A stretch of 64,000 nt of DNA from WTXA01 sp964415195 (GTDB taxonomy: Bacteria; Bacillota; TC1), in assembly GCA_964415195.1 (NCBI GenBank), contig CAYPYD010000001.1, positions 124,001 to 188,000 on the forward strand, read 5' to 3'. Both the position numbers and the translations under genes were made by a program. The notes below the pieces were generated by a model. It was not told where the DNA came from and did no database searches. It worked only from the letters and a program-made list of their open reading frames with translations. Of this stretch, positions 7,498 through 15,522 are shown in pieces (the stretch's first letter is position 1; each line of letters starts with the position of its first letter).

Positions 7498-7695
7498 ATG
7501 AAAGTTGATAAAATGGCAAAGAAACTAATTAAGTTAAGAGGTAGCAAAACAAGAGAAATTGTAGCAAAAGATATAGGAGTAAGTATTTCAGCTCTAGCAA
7601 TGTATGAAACAGGTAAAAGAATTCCCAGAGACGAAATTAAAGTTAAGCTTTCCAAGTATTATAAGACAAGTGTAGAGGATATTTTTTTTAACTAG
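7498..7695 (+). CDS. Cro-like XRE-family regulator
   Basis: Encodes 65 aa, a single helix-turn-helix domain (TREIVAKDIGVSISALAMYETGKR). It is the first gene of the rightward operon, behind AGGAGGTG. By position it should compete with the CI-type repressor at the CAC-N5-GTG operators and favour lytic growth. Confidence 0.88.
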   Translation: MKVDKMAKKLIKLRGSKTREIVAKDIGVSISALAMYETGKRIPRDEIKVKLSKYYKTSVEDIFFN

Positions 7696-7733
7696 AATGA
7701 CACGATATGTGAATATCTTAAGGAGGTGAAAAA

Positions 7734-8000
7734 ATGGAAATCCCACTATGGAAGCAAACAATGTTAAATCCAATGGAATACAGTGAGTATGCGAACATGT
7801 CGATAAGAATCATATATGAATACTGCAATAAAAAAATAATTCCATGTATTAAAACAAATAAAGGATTCAAGATACACAGAATTGAAGCAGATAAAAAATT
7901 GGCAGAAATGGCATTGAATCATGTGGGGCATACTCAAAGACACAGGGCAGAACTAATAGAAGAACCAGTAAAACAAAGAAGGAGAAGAATGGAGTTATAA
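7734..8000 (+). CDS. small HTH protein, excisionase/MerR-like
   Basis: Encodes 88 aa behind AGGAGGTG. Residues about 12-55 (YSEYANMSIRIIYEYC then IKTNKGFKIHRIE) resemble the winged HTH_17 fold of excisionases and related phage regulators. The C-terminus is basic (KQRRRRMEL). It may be the recombination directionality factor or an early transcription regulator; the sequence does not decide. Confidence 0.7.
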   Translation: MEIPLWKQTMLNPMEYSEYANMSIRIIYEYCNKKIIPCIKTNKGFKIHRIEADKKLAEMALNHVGHTQRHRAELIEEPVKQRRRRMEL

Positions 8001-8002
8001 AA

Positions 8003-8146
8003 ATGCCGAAAAACAGAAATTTAAAAGAAAGAATAAAACTTAATGATCTAACAGAATTTGAGGAATGGGCCTTAGCTGTAATACCGATAGTTGCAATGGC
8101 TTTATTGATAGTCGGAGCTTGGTGGCTACTTTTTGAGGGGAGATAA
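8003..8146 (+). CDS. small single-pass membrane protein
   Basis: Encodes 47 aa. A basic N-terminus is followed by one hydrophobic helix (about residues 24-43, ALAVIPIVAMALLIVGAWWLL). The start lies two bases after the previous stop and the stop abuts the next ATG. Function unknown; small early membrane proteins of phages are sometimes superinfection-exclusion factors, but nothing here shows that. Confidence 0.6.
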   Translation: MPKNRNLKERIKLNDLTEFEEWALAVIPIVAMALLIVGAWWLLFEGR

Positions 8147-8356
8147 ATGATGACAACAAATCAATTTTTAACAGAAAACAACAAACAAGTCTTAGAAGAA
8201 TCAAAGGATCTAAATCTTATCGAAAATATATATAAACTCAAGAAACAAGTTAAACAAGAATTCGATAATATCAGAAATAGGAATTGTGAAAGACTGGATG
8301 ATTTCAGATCAAGTCTGGTAGAGGAGCGGGTGGATGAATATTTTGAAAAATTGTAA
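8147..8356 (+). CDS. hypothetical early phage protein
   Basis: Encodes 69 mostly helical, highly charged residues. GAGGGG precedes two consecutive ATG codons. It overlaps the next small gene by 23 bases. No recognised family. Confidence 0.6.
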   Translation: MMTTNQFLTENNKQVLEESKDLNLIENIYKLKKQVKQEFDNIRNRNCERLDDFRSSLVEERVDEYFEKL

Positions 8357-8465
8357 AGAAAAAGAAAGTATTTTGAATTCAGAACAAATAGCGGGCCAGC
8401 TAATTGAATTTATCAAAGACACTTTCTTAGTCAATTATAACACCGTTTTCAAGGAGGGGCAATGA
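8334..8465 (+). CDS. hypothetical early phage protein (43 aa)
   Basis: ATG at 8334 after GAGGAG; the stop forms an ATGA overlap with the YqaJ gene. The tight packing supports translation. No family recognised. Confidence 0.55.
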   Translation: MNILKNCKEKESILNSEQIAGQLIEFIKDTFLVNYNTVFKEGQ

Positions 8466-9100
8466 TTAAGAACGAAAAGGATTGGCTCCAGGAAAGATTA
8501 AAGGGGATTGGTGGTTCTGAAGCAAGTGCCATTATAGGCAAAAATCCATATATGAGTAATCAGGAACTATGGGAATTAAAGGTTGGACTAAAGGAACATG
8601 AGGATATTGGTAATAAATCTTGTGTCCAATATGGCAAAGAGGCAGAAGCTCCCTTGAGAGAATTATTCAAACTAGACTTTCCAAAATATGAAGTTGAATA
8701 TAAAGATTTTGATTTAATCAGACATGATAAACATCAATTCATTTTAGCAACATTGGATGGAAGATTGATTGAAAAGGAAACCGGAAGAATTGGGATTCTA
8801 GAAATCAAGACCACTGAAATACTTAGATCCATGCAAAAAGAAAAGTGGAACCAAGGAATTCCAGACAACTACTATATACAAGTCTTATGGCAGTTACTAG
8901 CAACAGGTTATGACTTCGCAGTACTTAAAGCCCAACTTAAGTATCAATATTCTGGAGAAGTCAGGACCGAATCAAAACATTATTTTATAGAACGGTCAGA
9001 AGTTCAAGCAGACATAGATTATTTGAAAGAGGCAGGGATTAAGTTTTGGGGACATGTTGAGAATAGAACAAGACCACCCTTGATACTGCCGGAATTATAA
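8462..9100 (+). CDS. YqaJ-family phage recombination exonuclease
   Basis: Encodes 212 aa. The N-terminus (WLQERLKGIGGSEASAIIG) is diagnostic of the YqaJ/lambda-exonuclease-like family. Catalytic residues of the PD-(D/E)XK core are visible as LDGRL, LEIKTT and YYIQVLWQ. It should resect double-strand ends to give 3' overhangs for the RecT annealase two genes downstream. Confidence 0.92.
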   Translation: MIKNEKDWLQERLKGIGGSEASAIIGKNPYMSNQELWELKVGLKEHEDIGNKSCVQYGKEAEAPLRELFKLDFPKYEVEYKDFDLIRHDKHQFILATLDGRLIEKETGRIGILEIKTTEILRSMQKEKWNQGIPDNYYIQVLWQLLATGYDFAVLKAQLKYQYSGEVRTESKHYFIERSEVQADIDYLKEAGIKFWGHVENRTRPPLILPEL

Positions 9101-9112
9101 GGAGGTAAACAA

Positions 9113-9370
9113 ATGCAAATAGTAAAAGTACAATTCAAACATTCACAATCTGGTGAATTTAGAGGAACACAATATAGTTACTTTGCCGAAGATGACAATC
9201 TAGCAATAAATGATGAAATAGAAGTAGATACAAAGTTTGGCAAATCAATGGCCAAGGTCACACAAACAAATGTGCCTATTGATGAAGTGGTTACATTCGT
9301 AGATTATATGAAAACAATAACTAAGACACCAATCATGCCATTAATTAATGATGAAGATGTACCATTTTAA
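9113..9370 (+). CDS. small recombination-operon protein with SSB-like C-terminal tip
   Basis: Encodes 85 aa behind AAGGAGG, between the exonuclease and DUF1351 genes. The body looks like a small beta-barrel (VDTKFGKSMAKVTQTNVP). It ends in NDEDVPF, close to the acidic DDDIPF tip by which bacterial SSB recruits partner proteins. The family is unknown to me; the tip suggests docking to SSB-binding sites of host repair or replication proteins. Confidence 0.7.
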   Translation: MQIVKVQFKHSQSGEFRGTQYSYFAEDDNLAINDEIEVDTKFGKSMAKVTQTNVPIDEVVTFVDYMKTITKTPIMPLINDEDVPF

Positions 9371-9381
9371 GGAGGAAAAAC

Positions 9382-10227
9382 ATGGAATTAGAAATCTACA
9401 ATCCAAAAGAAGATGGATTTATTCAATCCATTGATTTCAATAAAGATGAAATCAAATCATATATAAGTCAAAACCTAGAAAAATACCAAGGGTTAATCTA
9501 TGATGACAATTCAATAAAATTAGCCAAGACTGATAGAGCAACATTAAACAATTTCAAAACCGTATTAGACACAAAGAGAAAAGAAATAAAAAACAAATGC
9601 CTGGAACCATACAATGCATTCGAAAGTCAAATTAAAGAACTTATGGCCTTAGTAGACCAACCACTCCTGGCCATCGATGATCAAGTCAAAGAATACGAAT
9701 CAAGAAAGAAAGCTGAAAAGAGAGACCAGGCAATGGAAATCTACAATGAAATATTTGAAGAGTTTCAAGAAGTAATAAGTTTCAATTCGATAGAGGATAA
9801 GAGATGGCAAAATACAACATTCAACATTAAAGATGTTAGGTCCGATATTGAAAGTATATACTCCAATATTCAAACTGGGGTAAAAATTATCAAAGACAAG
9901 AATTCAGAGTTTGAAACAACTCTTCTGGATTTGTTCTTCACAACTAGAGATTTGGATATGGTATTGAGAAAAGAAGAAAGTCTCAAAAAGGCAAAAGTAG
10001 TAATGCATGAAGCTGATAAGTTAAAAGCTGAAAAAAATACTCAAGCAGTACACACTAAGCCTGTAGAACCATTAAAAAATACAATTAAGGTTGAGACAAC
10101 AGAATCTTCCATAGATAAAGATGGCAGATGGTATGACTTCAGTCTTTTTATGAATGAAGCTCAAGCAAATGAATTAAAAGTATGGATAAAATATTACAAA
10201 ATAGAAATAAGGAAATTGGGGGAATAA
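9382..10227 (+). CDS. DUF1351 phage protein
   Basis: Encodes 281 aa, rich in predicted coiled-coil helices (residues about 50-220), with a C-terminal segment like the DUF1351 family found beside RecT in phages of Gram-positive bacteria. Role unknown; the fixed neighbourhood suggests a part in recombination. The stop is four bases before the recT start. Confidence 0.85.
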   Translation: MELEIYNPKEDGFIQSIDFNKDEIKSYISQNLEKYQGLIYDDNSIKLAKTDRATLNNFKTVLDTKRKEIKNKCLEPYNAFESQIKELMALVDQPLLAIDDQVKEYESRKKAEKRDQAMEIYNEIFEEFQEVISFNSIEDKRWQNTTFNIKDVRSDIESIYSNIQTGVKIIKDKNSEFETTLLDLFFTTRDLDMVLRKEESLKKAKVVMHEADKLKAEKNTQAVHTKPVEPLKNTIKVETTESSIDKDGRWYDFSLFMNEAQANELKVWIKYYKIEIRKLGE

Positions 10228-10231
10228 TAAA

Positions 10232-11173
10232 ATGGCAGTAAATAATTCATTAACAAAATCACAAGTTAAACTAAACTTCAGTACAGTAATCTCGTCAGAA
10301 AGTTATCAGAAAGTTATAGCTAGAACTCTAAGAGATCCAAAGCGAGCTAATAGATTTATAGCATCTATAACTAGTGCGGTAACAACAAATCAAACATTAC
10401 AGGAATGCGAACCATCAACAATCATTTCAGCTGCTTTACTTGGTGAAAGTTTGGAGTTATCACCATCTCCAGTATTAGGTCAATATTATATGGTGCCTTT
10501 TAATGATAATAACAAAGGCTATAAAGTAGCACAATTCCAACTAGGTTATAAAGGATATATTCAATTGGCAATTAGATCTGGACAATACAAAAAGTTGAAT
10601 GTTATGGCAATCAAGGAAGGTGAACTTATAAACTATGATCCTTTGAATGAAGAGATAGAAGTTAACCTGATGGATGATGAAGTGGCGAGAGAATCGGCTC
10701 CGACAATTGGCTACTATGCAATGTTTGAATATACAAATGGATTTAGAAAAACAATGTATTGGTCTAAAGCTAAGATGGAAGCTCATGCGATACAGTATTC
10801 ACAAGGTTACAAAGCAGATAAGAACAAAGGAACTAAATATACATTTTGGAGTAAAGACTTTGATGGAATGGCCTTTAAAACAATGCTTAGACAATTGATC
10901 AGCAAGTGGGGAATTATGAGCATTGAAATGCAGGATGCCTACACTAAGGACATGGGGGTTATCCAACAAGATGGAGCAGTTGAGTATGTAGATAACGGTC
11001 CATTAGCTGATGAAAAGGCGGAATCTGTAATTGATGAGCAACCACAGGAAGGCAAAAAAGGCTCCAGGTTGAAAGCAAATAATAAAGCCGATGAAGTACT
11101 TGGTGAAGTAGCTACAGAGCAGTCAGAGGAAGATATTGACCGAGTTTTTGGAACTTTCAACAATGAAGCTTAA
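10232..11173 (+). CDS. recT: RecT-family single-strand annealing protein
   Basis: Encodes 313 aa. The core LSPSPVLGQYYMVPFN ... FQLGYKGYIQLAIRSGQY is characteristic of RecT/Redbeta-type annealases. It pairs complementary single strands made by the YqaJ nuclease. The C-terminal 70 residues are acidic and low-complexity, probably a flexible tail. It overlaps the nuclease gene that follows by 11 bases. Confidence 0.95.
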   Translation: MAVNNSLTKSQVKLNFSTVISSESYQKVIARTLRDPKRANRFIASITSAVTTNQTLQECEPSTIISAALLGESLELSPSPVLGQYYMVPFNDNNKGYKVAQFQLGYKGYIQLAIRSGQYKKLNVMAIKEGELINYDPLNEEIEVNLMDDEVARESAPTIGYYAMFEYTNGFRKTMYWSKAKMEAHAIQYSQGYKADKNKGTKYTFWSKDFDGMAFKTMLRQLISKWGIMSIEMQDAYTKDMGVIQQDGAVEYVDNGPLADEKAESVIDEQPQEGKKGSRLKANNKADEVLGEVATEQSEEDIDRVFGTFNNEA

Positions 11174-11528
11174 GGTGACAGAATCTCAAATTCAAATTAT
11201 GATATTTGACTGGGCATCTTTGATGATAAATAAATATCCTAAATTAAGGAAAATGTATCATGTGCCTAATGGTGGTCATAGACATATAACTACTGCAATG
11301 CGATTAAAGGCAGAAGGAGTTAAGCCAGGTGTTCCAGATATTGTTTTGCCGGTTGCAAAAGGTGATTATCATGGTCTGTATTTAGAGCTGAAAGCAGATA
11401 AAGGAAAACTATCGAAAGAGCAAGAAAAGTGGATAGAAGATCTAAAAGAAGAAGGTTACAAAGCTGATGTGGCATATGGATTTGATGAAGCAATAAACAC
11501 CATTAAAAATTATCTGGAATTAAATTAA
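11163..11528 (+). CDS. VRR-NUC domain nuclease
   Basis: Encodes 121 aa. HVPNGGHRH, GVKPGVPDIVLPVAKG and LYLELKADKGKLSKEQ match the PD-(D/E)XK core of VRR-NUC proteins (PD, E, K). These are structure-specific nucleases of phage replication and recombination modules, probably for branched DNA. I chose the ATG at 11163; a TTG at 11136 in frame would add nine residues. Confidence 0.88.
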   Translation: MKLKVTESQIQIMIFDWASLMINKYPKLRKMYHVPNGGHRHITTAMRLKAEGVKPGVPDIVLPVAKGDYHGLYLELKADKGKLSKEQEKWIEDLKEEGYKADVAYGFDEAINTIKNYLELN

Positions 11529-11554
11529 TAACTATCATTCAAATAAATAAACAA

Positions 11555-11605
11555 TGGGAGCTGGAACAAGGATAATCACCTCAATGAAATTCTCTTCAGC
11601 TCCCA
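11555..11605 (+). promoter_or_regulatory. hairpin just upstream of the 11620 gene ribosome site
   Basis: A perfect 9-bp inverted repeat TGGGAGCTG / CAGCTCCCA with a 33-base loop. The right arm touches the AGGAAGGAG ribosome site. It could be a cis-regulatory element or a protein-binding site; there is no T run. Confidence 0.45.
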
Positions 11606-11619
11606 GGAAGGAGTTAATA

Positions 11620-12003
11620 ATGAAAGACATTTATTCCAATAAAATAGAACAAATACCCGAAAGCAAATACAGAGATTTATTAATAATCTTATCTAATAGG
11701 AGATCATCAGATAGTGCTATAAGCAGAAGAGAATTAGCTTATAGAATGAACATGAGCGATAGGGAAGTTAGGGAGTTAATTGAAAAAGCGAGGAAAAGCA
11801 GGTTCCCGATAATTATTAATCATAACGAAGGTGGATATTACCTAAGTAATGATATTAAAGAAATAGAGGAATTCAGAAGAAGGGAATTGCATTCAAGAAT
11901 TTATAACCTAAAAGAAACTGATGAAGGCATGGCTGGTGCTATAGAATACCTAAAAGAATTTTCAAATGATCAGATAACCATAGATGAGGTGGTGAAATGC
12001 TAA
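11620..12003 (+). CDS. winged-helix phage protein
   Basis: Encodes 127 aa. ISRRELAYRMNMSDREVRELIEKAR ... IINHNEGGYYLS has the pattern of a winged helix-turn-helix seen in small phage replication or regulatory proteins. The start is the ATG at 11620 behind AGGAAGGAG. An upstream in-frame ATG at 11554 lies in the hairpin and lacks a ribosome site. Confidence 0.72.
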   Translation: MKDIYSNKIEQIPESKYRDLLIILSNRRSSDSAISRRELAYRMNMSDREVRELIEKARKSRFPIIINHNEGGYYLSNDIKEIEEFRRRELHSRIYNLKETDEGMAGAIEYLKEFSNDQITIDEVVKC

Positions 12004-12257
12004 CAGAGGTAAAAATGTATCGATGTTCTTTTTGTAATAAGGAATATCGTACGCCAAATAGGCATAAATGCAAAAAGGATTCATTACTCAAAAATTGTTT
12101 TACTTGCAAACATCTTAATGGTTGGTATGAAGACTCTATTGATTGTTTGTACTCAGAAACTTTTGTCGAGTGTAATAAGGAAAATCAATATAGCTTAACT
12201 GATTTAAAGCAATGTAATTATAATTTGAAATGTGATGATTGGGAAGAGGTAGAATAA
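11997..12257 (+). CDS. cysteine-rich zinc-binding phage protein
   Basis: Encodes 86 aa. CSFCNKEYRTPNRHKC looks like a zinc finger or ribbon, and five further cysteines (CFTC and others) suggest a second site. It overlaps the previous gene by seven bases and the next start by one base. Function unknown. Confidence 0.68.
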   Translation: MLTEVKMYRCSFCNKEYRTPNRHKCKKDSLLKNCFTCKHLNGWYEDSIDCLYSETFVECNKENQYSLTDLKQCNYNLKCDDWEEVE

Positions 12258-13090
12258 TGGCAAATAAAAGAATGTTTACAAAACAAATAACAGAATCAGA
12301 TGCATTTTTAGATATGCCAGGCACATCACAAAATCTATATTTTCATTTGAATATGAATGCAGATGATGATGGATTTGTTAATGCTCCAAACAGAATAATG
12401 AGGTCAGTTGGTGCTAATAAAAACGACATGGATGTGTTAATTTCAAAGAAGTTTATATTGATATTTGACAATGGGGTAATAGTCATAAAGCATTGGAGAA
12501 TTCATAATATATTACGTTCTGACAGATATAAGGAAACTGTGTACAAAGATGAAAAATCGATATTAACATTCGATGAAAATGGCAGTTACACGATGCTTGA
12601 AAGCCCACCGTTATTGGAGTGCATACCAAGTGGCAACCAATTGGAAACCAATGGTATCCAATTGGGAACCTCAGATAAGAATAGATTAGATAAGATTAGT
12701 ATAGATAAGAGTAGTAGTAGTAATAATACAGAAGTACTTCATCATGCAAAAGCTGAAACTGCCGAGACTGCTTCAGCCAATAATCAAAAAGATTTAAAAA
12801 AAATTATTAAAGTTTATGAAGAAGAAATTGGATTGATTACTCCAATGATTGCAGAAGATATTGAATTGTTTCTCAAGGAGTTACCTGCCGATATGATTAC
12901 CAGGGCAATTGTTGAAGCTTCAAGTCATAATGTTAAAGCATGGGTTTATATCAGATCTATTCTCAATCGATGTGTTAATCAAGGAATTAAAAATATAAAT
13001 GATTTTGAAACAAATAAAAAGAAATCTAAGTCAGTAAAGAAAGAACCTTCTTCTAAGCCTGGGAAGTATGATGGGGTGTATCAAAATTAA
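12257..13090 (+). CDS. replisome organiser, DnaD-like
   Basis: Encodes 277 aa. The N-terminal winged-helix region (MFTKQITESDAFLDMPGTSQNLYFHLNMNADDDGFV) is typical of phage replisome organisers. A low-complexity linker (about 125-175) is followed by a DnaD-like domain (ITPMIAEDIELFLKEL ... AWVYIRSILNR). It should bind the phage origin and load the host helicase. The DNA coding the linker carries two helically phased repeat arrays, so the origin is probably inside the gene. The ATG at 12257 overlaps the previous stop. Confidence 0.85.
   Translation: MANKRMFTKQITESDAFLDMPGTSQNLYFHLNMNADDDGFVNAPNRIMRSVGANKNDMDVLISKKFILIFDNGVIVIKHWRIHNILRSDRYKETVYKDEKSILTFDENGSYTMLESPPLLECIPSGNQLETNGIQLGTSDKNRLDKISIDKSSSSNNTEVLHHAKAETAETASANNQKDLKKIIKVYEEEIGLITPMIAEDIELFLKELPADMITRAIVEASSHNVKAWVYIRSILNRCVNQGIKNINDFETNKKKSKSVKKEPSSKPGKYDGVYQN
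12626..12710. repeat. candidate phage replication origin (iterons plus AT-rich repeats)
   Basis: CCAAGTGG, CCAATTGG, CCAATGG and CCAATTGG start at 12626, 12637, 12648 and 12658 (spacing 11, 11, 10). Then GATAAGA occurs at 12674, 12689 and 12704, exactly 15 bp apart, in AT-rich DNA. An iteron block beside an AT-rich repeat block inside the initiator gene matches the lambda-O type of organisation. Confidence 0.6.
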
Positions 13091-13135
13091 ATTGAACTTG
13101 GTTATAAAAGGTTATATCTGAAAGGAGTAAAACGG

Positions 13136-13351
13136 ATGGAAAAATATATAAATATAATTGGTGTTTCGATAATAGTTATGACAATTGTAGCCATTACTTG
13201 GTTAATTAAAGAATTATTTATTATTAAGGCTAAGAGAATTAAACATAAAGACTGGACAGAGTGCAGCAATTGCGGTGGCTCTATTGGAGAGAGTGGTATG
13301 TATTGCAAGAACTGTGGTGCCAAGTTAGTGGAGGCACAAAATGCAAAATAA
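13136..13351 (+). CDS. membrane-anchored zinc-ribbon protein
   Basis: Encodes 71 aa. One N-terminal transmembrane helix (about 7-28) is followed by a basic stretch and a zinc ribbon CSNCGG ... CKNCGAKL. AAAGGAG precedes the ATG. It is probably oriented with the ribbon in the cytoplasm. Unknown function. Confidence 0.65.
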   Translation: MEKYINIIGVSIIVMTIVAITWLIKELFIIKAKRIKHKDWTECSNCGGSIGESGMYCKNCGAKLVEAQNAK

Positions 13352-13661
13352 TGAAACTGGTGGAATCACAACTGAGGAAGCTGCAAATCAATTTAATAAA
13401 TTGGGAGAAGTAGTTAATCAGTATTACAAGGACCACCCAGAAGAGTATCAGGCGTTGTTAAGAAGAATACCTAGTCTTAATAGAGATATGGAAATTTTTA
13501 TTGAAAGCATTAAGCATTTAGTAAATGAGATAATTGAACTGTTTAGACCTTTAATTGAAGTAATGATAAATAAACTGAATAAAGTGTTCAGTTACAAGAA
13601 AAACAAAAAGAATAATAAGAGACTTCATAGGATTAAAAGAAAATTAATGAGGAGGCAATGA
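13341..13661 (+). CDS. hypothetical phage protein
   Basis: Encodes 106 aa, predicted helical, with a very basic C-terminus (KKNKKNNKRLHRIKRKLMRRQ region). The start overlaps the previous gene by 11 bases behind GTGGAGG. No family recognised; the basic tail suggests nucleic-acid contact. Confidence 0.6.
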   Translation: MQNNETGGITTEEAANQFNKLGEVVNQYYKDHPEEYQALLRRIPSLNRDMEIFIESIKHLVNEIIELFRPLIEVMINKLNKVFSYKKNKKNNKRLHRIKRKLMRRQ

Positions 13662-14072
13662 ATGGATATAAAGGATTATCTAGAACAAGTGCGAGAAATC
13701 GATAAGGAAATTTCATCAAACATTGACTTATTGAAAAAGCTTAAAGCGAAAGAACATAGCTGCACCTCAGTATTATCCGATGAACCTAGAAATGATACTT
13801 TATCTGATAAAACAAAAATAACAGATAAAAGAATAGAGTTAGAAGAAAAAATCGGATATGAATCGAATAGATTATTTAATTTAATAGACGAGGCAAGATG
13901 TATAATATTGAAATTGCCAGATACTGTTCAAAGATCAGTATTAATTGAATACTATTTAAACCATAAAAGTTGGGAGGAAGTTGCTGTAGAAATGAATTAT
14001 AGTTACAGACAAATACAAAGAATTCATGGAATTAGTTTAGAAAAATTAAGAAGATGTCATATAATGTCATAG
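13662..14072 (+). CDS. DUF1492/sigma-region-4-like late regulator
   Basis: Encodes 136 aa. An N-terminal coiled coil precedes a region-4-like helix-turn-helix (LIEYYLNHKSWEEVAVEMNYSYRQIQRIHGISLEKL). Such proteins end the early operon of many phages of Gram-positives and activate late genes (ArpU/RinA/Xpf-like role). The 3' end of the gene overlaps a 10-bp-spaced ATGTCAT repeat array that could be its binding site. Confidence 0.82.
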   Translation: MDIKDYLEQVREIDKEISSNIDLLKKLKAKEHSCTSVLSDEPRNDTLSDKTKITDKRIELEEKIGYESNRLFNLIDEARCIILKLPDTVQRSVLIEYYLNHKSWEEVAVEMNYSYRQIQRIHGISLEKLRRCHIMS

Positions 14073-14091
14073 AATGTCATATACTTGACAT
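14054..14091. repeat. helically phased ATGTCAT repeats
   Basis: ATGTCAT starts at 14054, 14064 and 14074, exactly 10 bp apart; an inverted TGACAT follows at 14086. The repeats begin inside the end of the DUF1492-like gene and continue past its stop, which coding constraint alone does not explain. Likely binding sites of a multimeric regulator. Confidence 0.55.
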
Positions 14092-14161
14092 GATATATTG
14101 TAAATAGGAAGAATGAGCAATCATGATTACCTCCTTAGTATTATTTGAATAAAGAAAAAGA

Positions 14162-14192
14162 AAAACAACTAGTGGATGGCTAGTTGTTTTTT
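14162..14192 (+). terminator. terminator at the end of the early operon
   Basis: An 11-bp stem (AAAACAACTAG / CTAGTTGTTTT) running into T residues. It isolates the following accessory gene from early transcription. Confidence 0.85.
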
Positions 14193-14225
14193 GATTATTT
14201 AATGGTATAAACATATATTTTCCAG

Positions 14226-14231
14226 TATAAT
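14226..14231 (+). promoter_or_regulatory. -10 element of the accessory gene
   Basis: TATAAT lies 33 bases before the start codon at 14264. No clear -35 is visible, so activity or an activator requirement is uncertain. Confidence 0.4.
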
Positions 14232-14263
14232 GAATAACATGAAGAATATAACTGGAGGATAAT

Positions 14264-15511
14264 ATGAAAATTCAGGTAGTAACATTTGATAAAGATAAAT
14301 ACGCATCATTAATCGGTAGTGAAATTGTATGTAATAATTTAATTAATGCTGAAAGTTTTGATAACTTTGATTATAATATTATAGATTTAACCAATAGATT
14401 ATTATGGTTATTTTACGATGTTGCTTGTGAAAATTTAACTAATATGCAAATGGTTAATCATATAAAAAAGATGATTAATTCTACAGAAAATAATGTTATT
14501 ATAATTTTGCCTGGTAATATTAATATAAAATATCATTACAATAGTAATACAAAAAGATATTATGGTGATGCAGAATTGAAGGATAAAATACCAAGTCTCA
14601 AATCAGTCTTAAAAAAATTTTTTATAGATGAATTTGAAAGTATAAAAATTATTTATGAAAAGAATTATACTAAATTGAATAATAATGAATTGTCTGAATC
14701 AAGTTTTTATTTTGAATTATCAGATAAAGATTATATATACAAAACTACGAATAATAGAAAAAAAGTAGTTACAATGAGATTGGGGAAAAATAAGAATATT
14801 TATGTCACTACACTTAACTCTATTATTGATGATAATTTAATTAATAACGTATTGGAAGGATTATTGGGTATTGTAATTTATGAAGAACCAGAATGGGTGA
14901 AAGATGTGAATTTTTATACTGATGAAGAATTAAATGAAAAGAATCTTCAATTAGAGTTAAAAATTGATGAAATACAACAAAAGATTGAAGAGAACATTAT
15001 TAAACTAAATAAAAATAAAGAATTTAAAAAAATACTATATACTAATGCAGATATTTTAGTTGAACAAGTAACAAAGATTCTTGAAGAAATGTTAAATTTT
15101 GATTGTAGTGATTTTATTGATGTGAAAAAAGAAGACATGAGAATAAAATTAAATGATACAACTTTTATCTTTGAAATCAAGGGAGAAAATGATGGAGTAA
15201 AACAATCAAATATATCTCAATTGACAACACATATAGAATTATACGAAGAAAGTTTAGAAGAAGCGGGCGAAGAAAAGGAAAATATCAAAGGAATTCTAAT
15301 CAAAAATGAATTTAAAAATAAACCTGTTACTCAAAGAGAGCCGGTTCATAATAATGTTATACAGAAAGCACAAAGAAGTAAGTGCTTAATAATAACCAGC
15401 AAATTATTATTAGATTTATTTGAAAAATATTTAAGACAGGATATAACAACTGATCAAGTAAAAGAAATTTTTAAAACCCAAATAGGATTATTAGATTTAA
15501 ACAATTTATAG
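14264..15511 (+). CDS. accessory (moron) protein with PD-(D/E)XK-like C-terminal domain
   Basis: Encodes 415 aa behind CTGGAGG; not a recognised family. Residues 1-210 form an unknown alpha/beta domain (VIIILPGN near 75-90). Residues about 220-255 are a charged coiled-coil linker. The C-terminal domain has Asp291, Glu304 and Lys306 (FIFEIKG) in the D-x(n)-ExK arrangement of PD-(D/E)XK nucleases, with a following SQLTTHIELY helix. The gene has its own terminators on both sides, is unusually AT-rich, and sits between the early and packaging modules, a common place for phage cargo. Antiphage or anti-competitor function is an inference from architecture and position. Confidence 0.8.
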   Translation: MKIQVVTFDKDKYASLIGSEIVCNNLINAESFDNFDYNIIDLTNRLLWLFYDVACENLTNMQMVNHIKKMINSTENNVIIILPGNINIKYHYNSNTKRYYGDAELKDKIPSLKSVLKKFFIDEFESIKIIYEKNYTKLNNNELSESSFYFELSDKDYIYKTTNNRKKVVTMRLGKNKNIYVTTLNSIIDDNLINNVLEGLLGIVIYEEPEWVKDVNFYTDEELNEKNLQLELKIDEIQQKIEENIIKLNKNKEFKKILYTNADILVEQVTKILEEMLNFDCSDFIDVKKEDMRIKLNDTTFIFEIKGENDGVKQSNISQLTTHIELYEESLEEAGEEKENIKGILIKNEFKNKPVTQREPVHNNVIQKAQRSKCLIITSKLLLDLFEKYLRQDITTDQVKEIFKTQIGLLDLNNL

Positions 15512-15522
15512 TAAAGAGTAAG

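Noticed and set aside
8003..8465. Small early genes as a toxin-antitoxin pair
   Set aside because: They are packed in the early operon with overlaps and no recognisable toxin or antitoxin motif.
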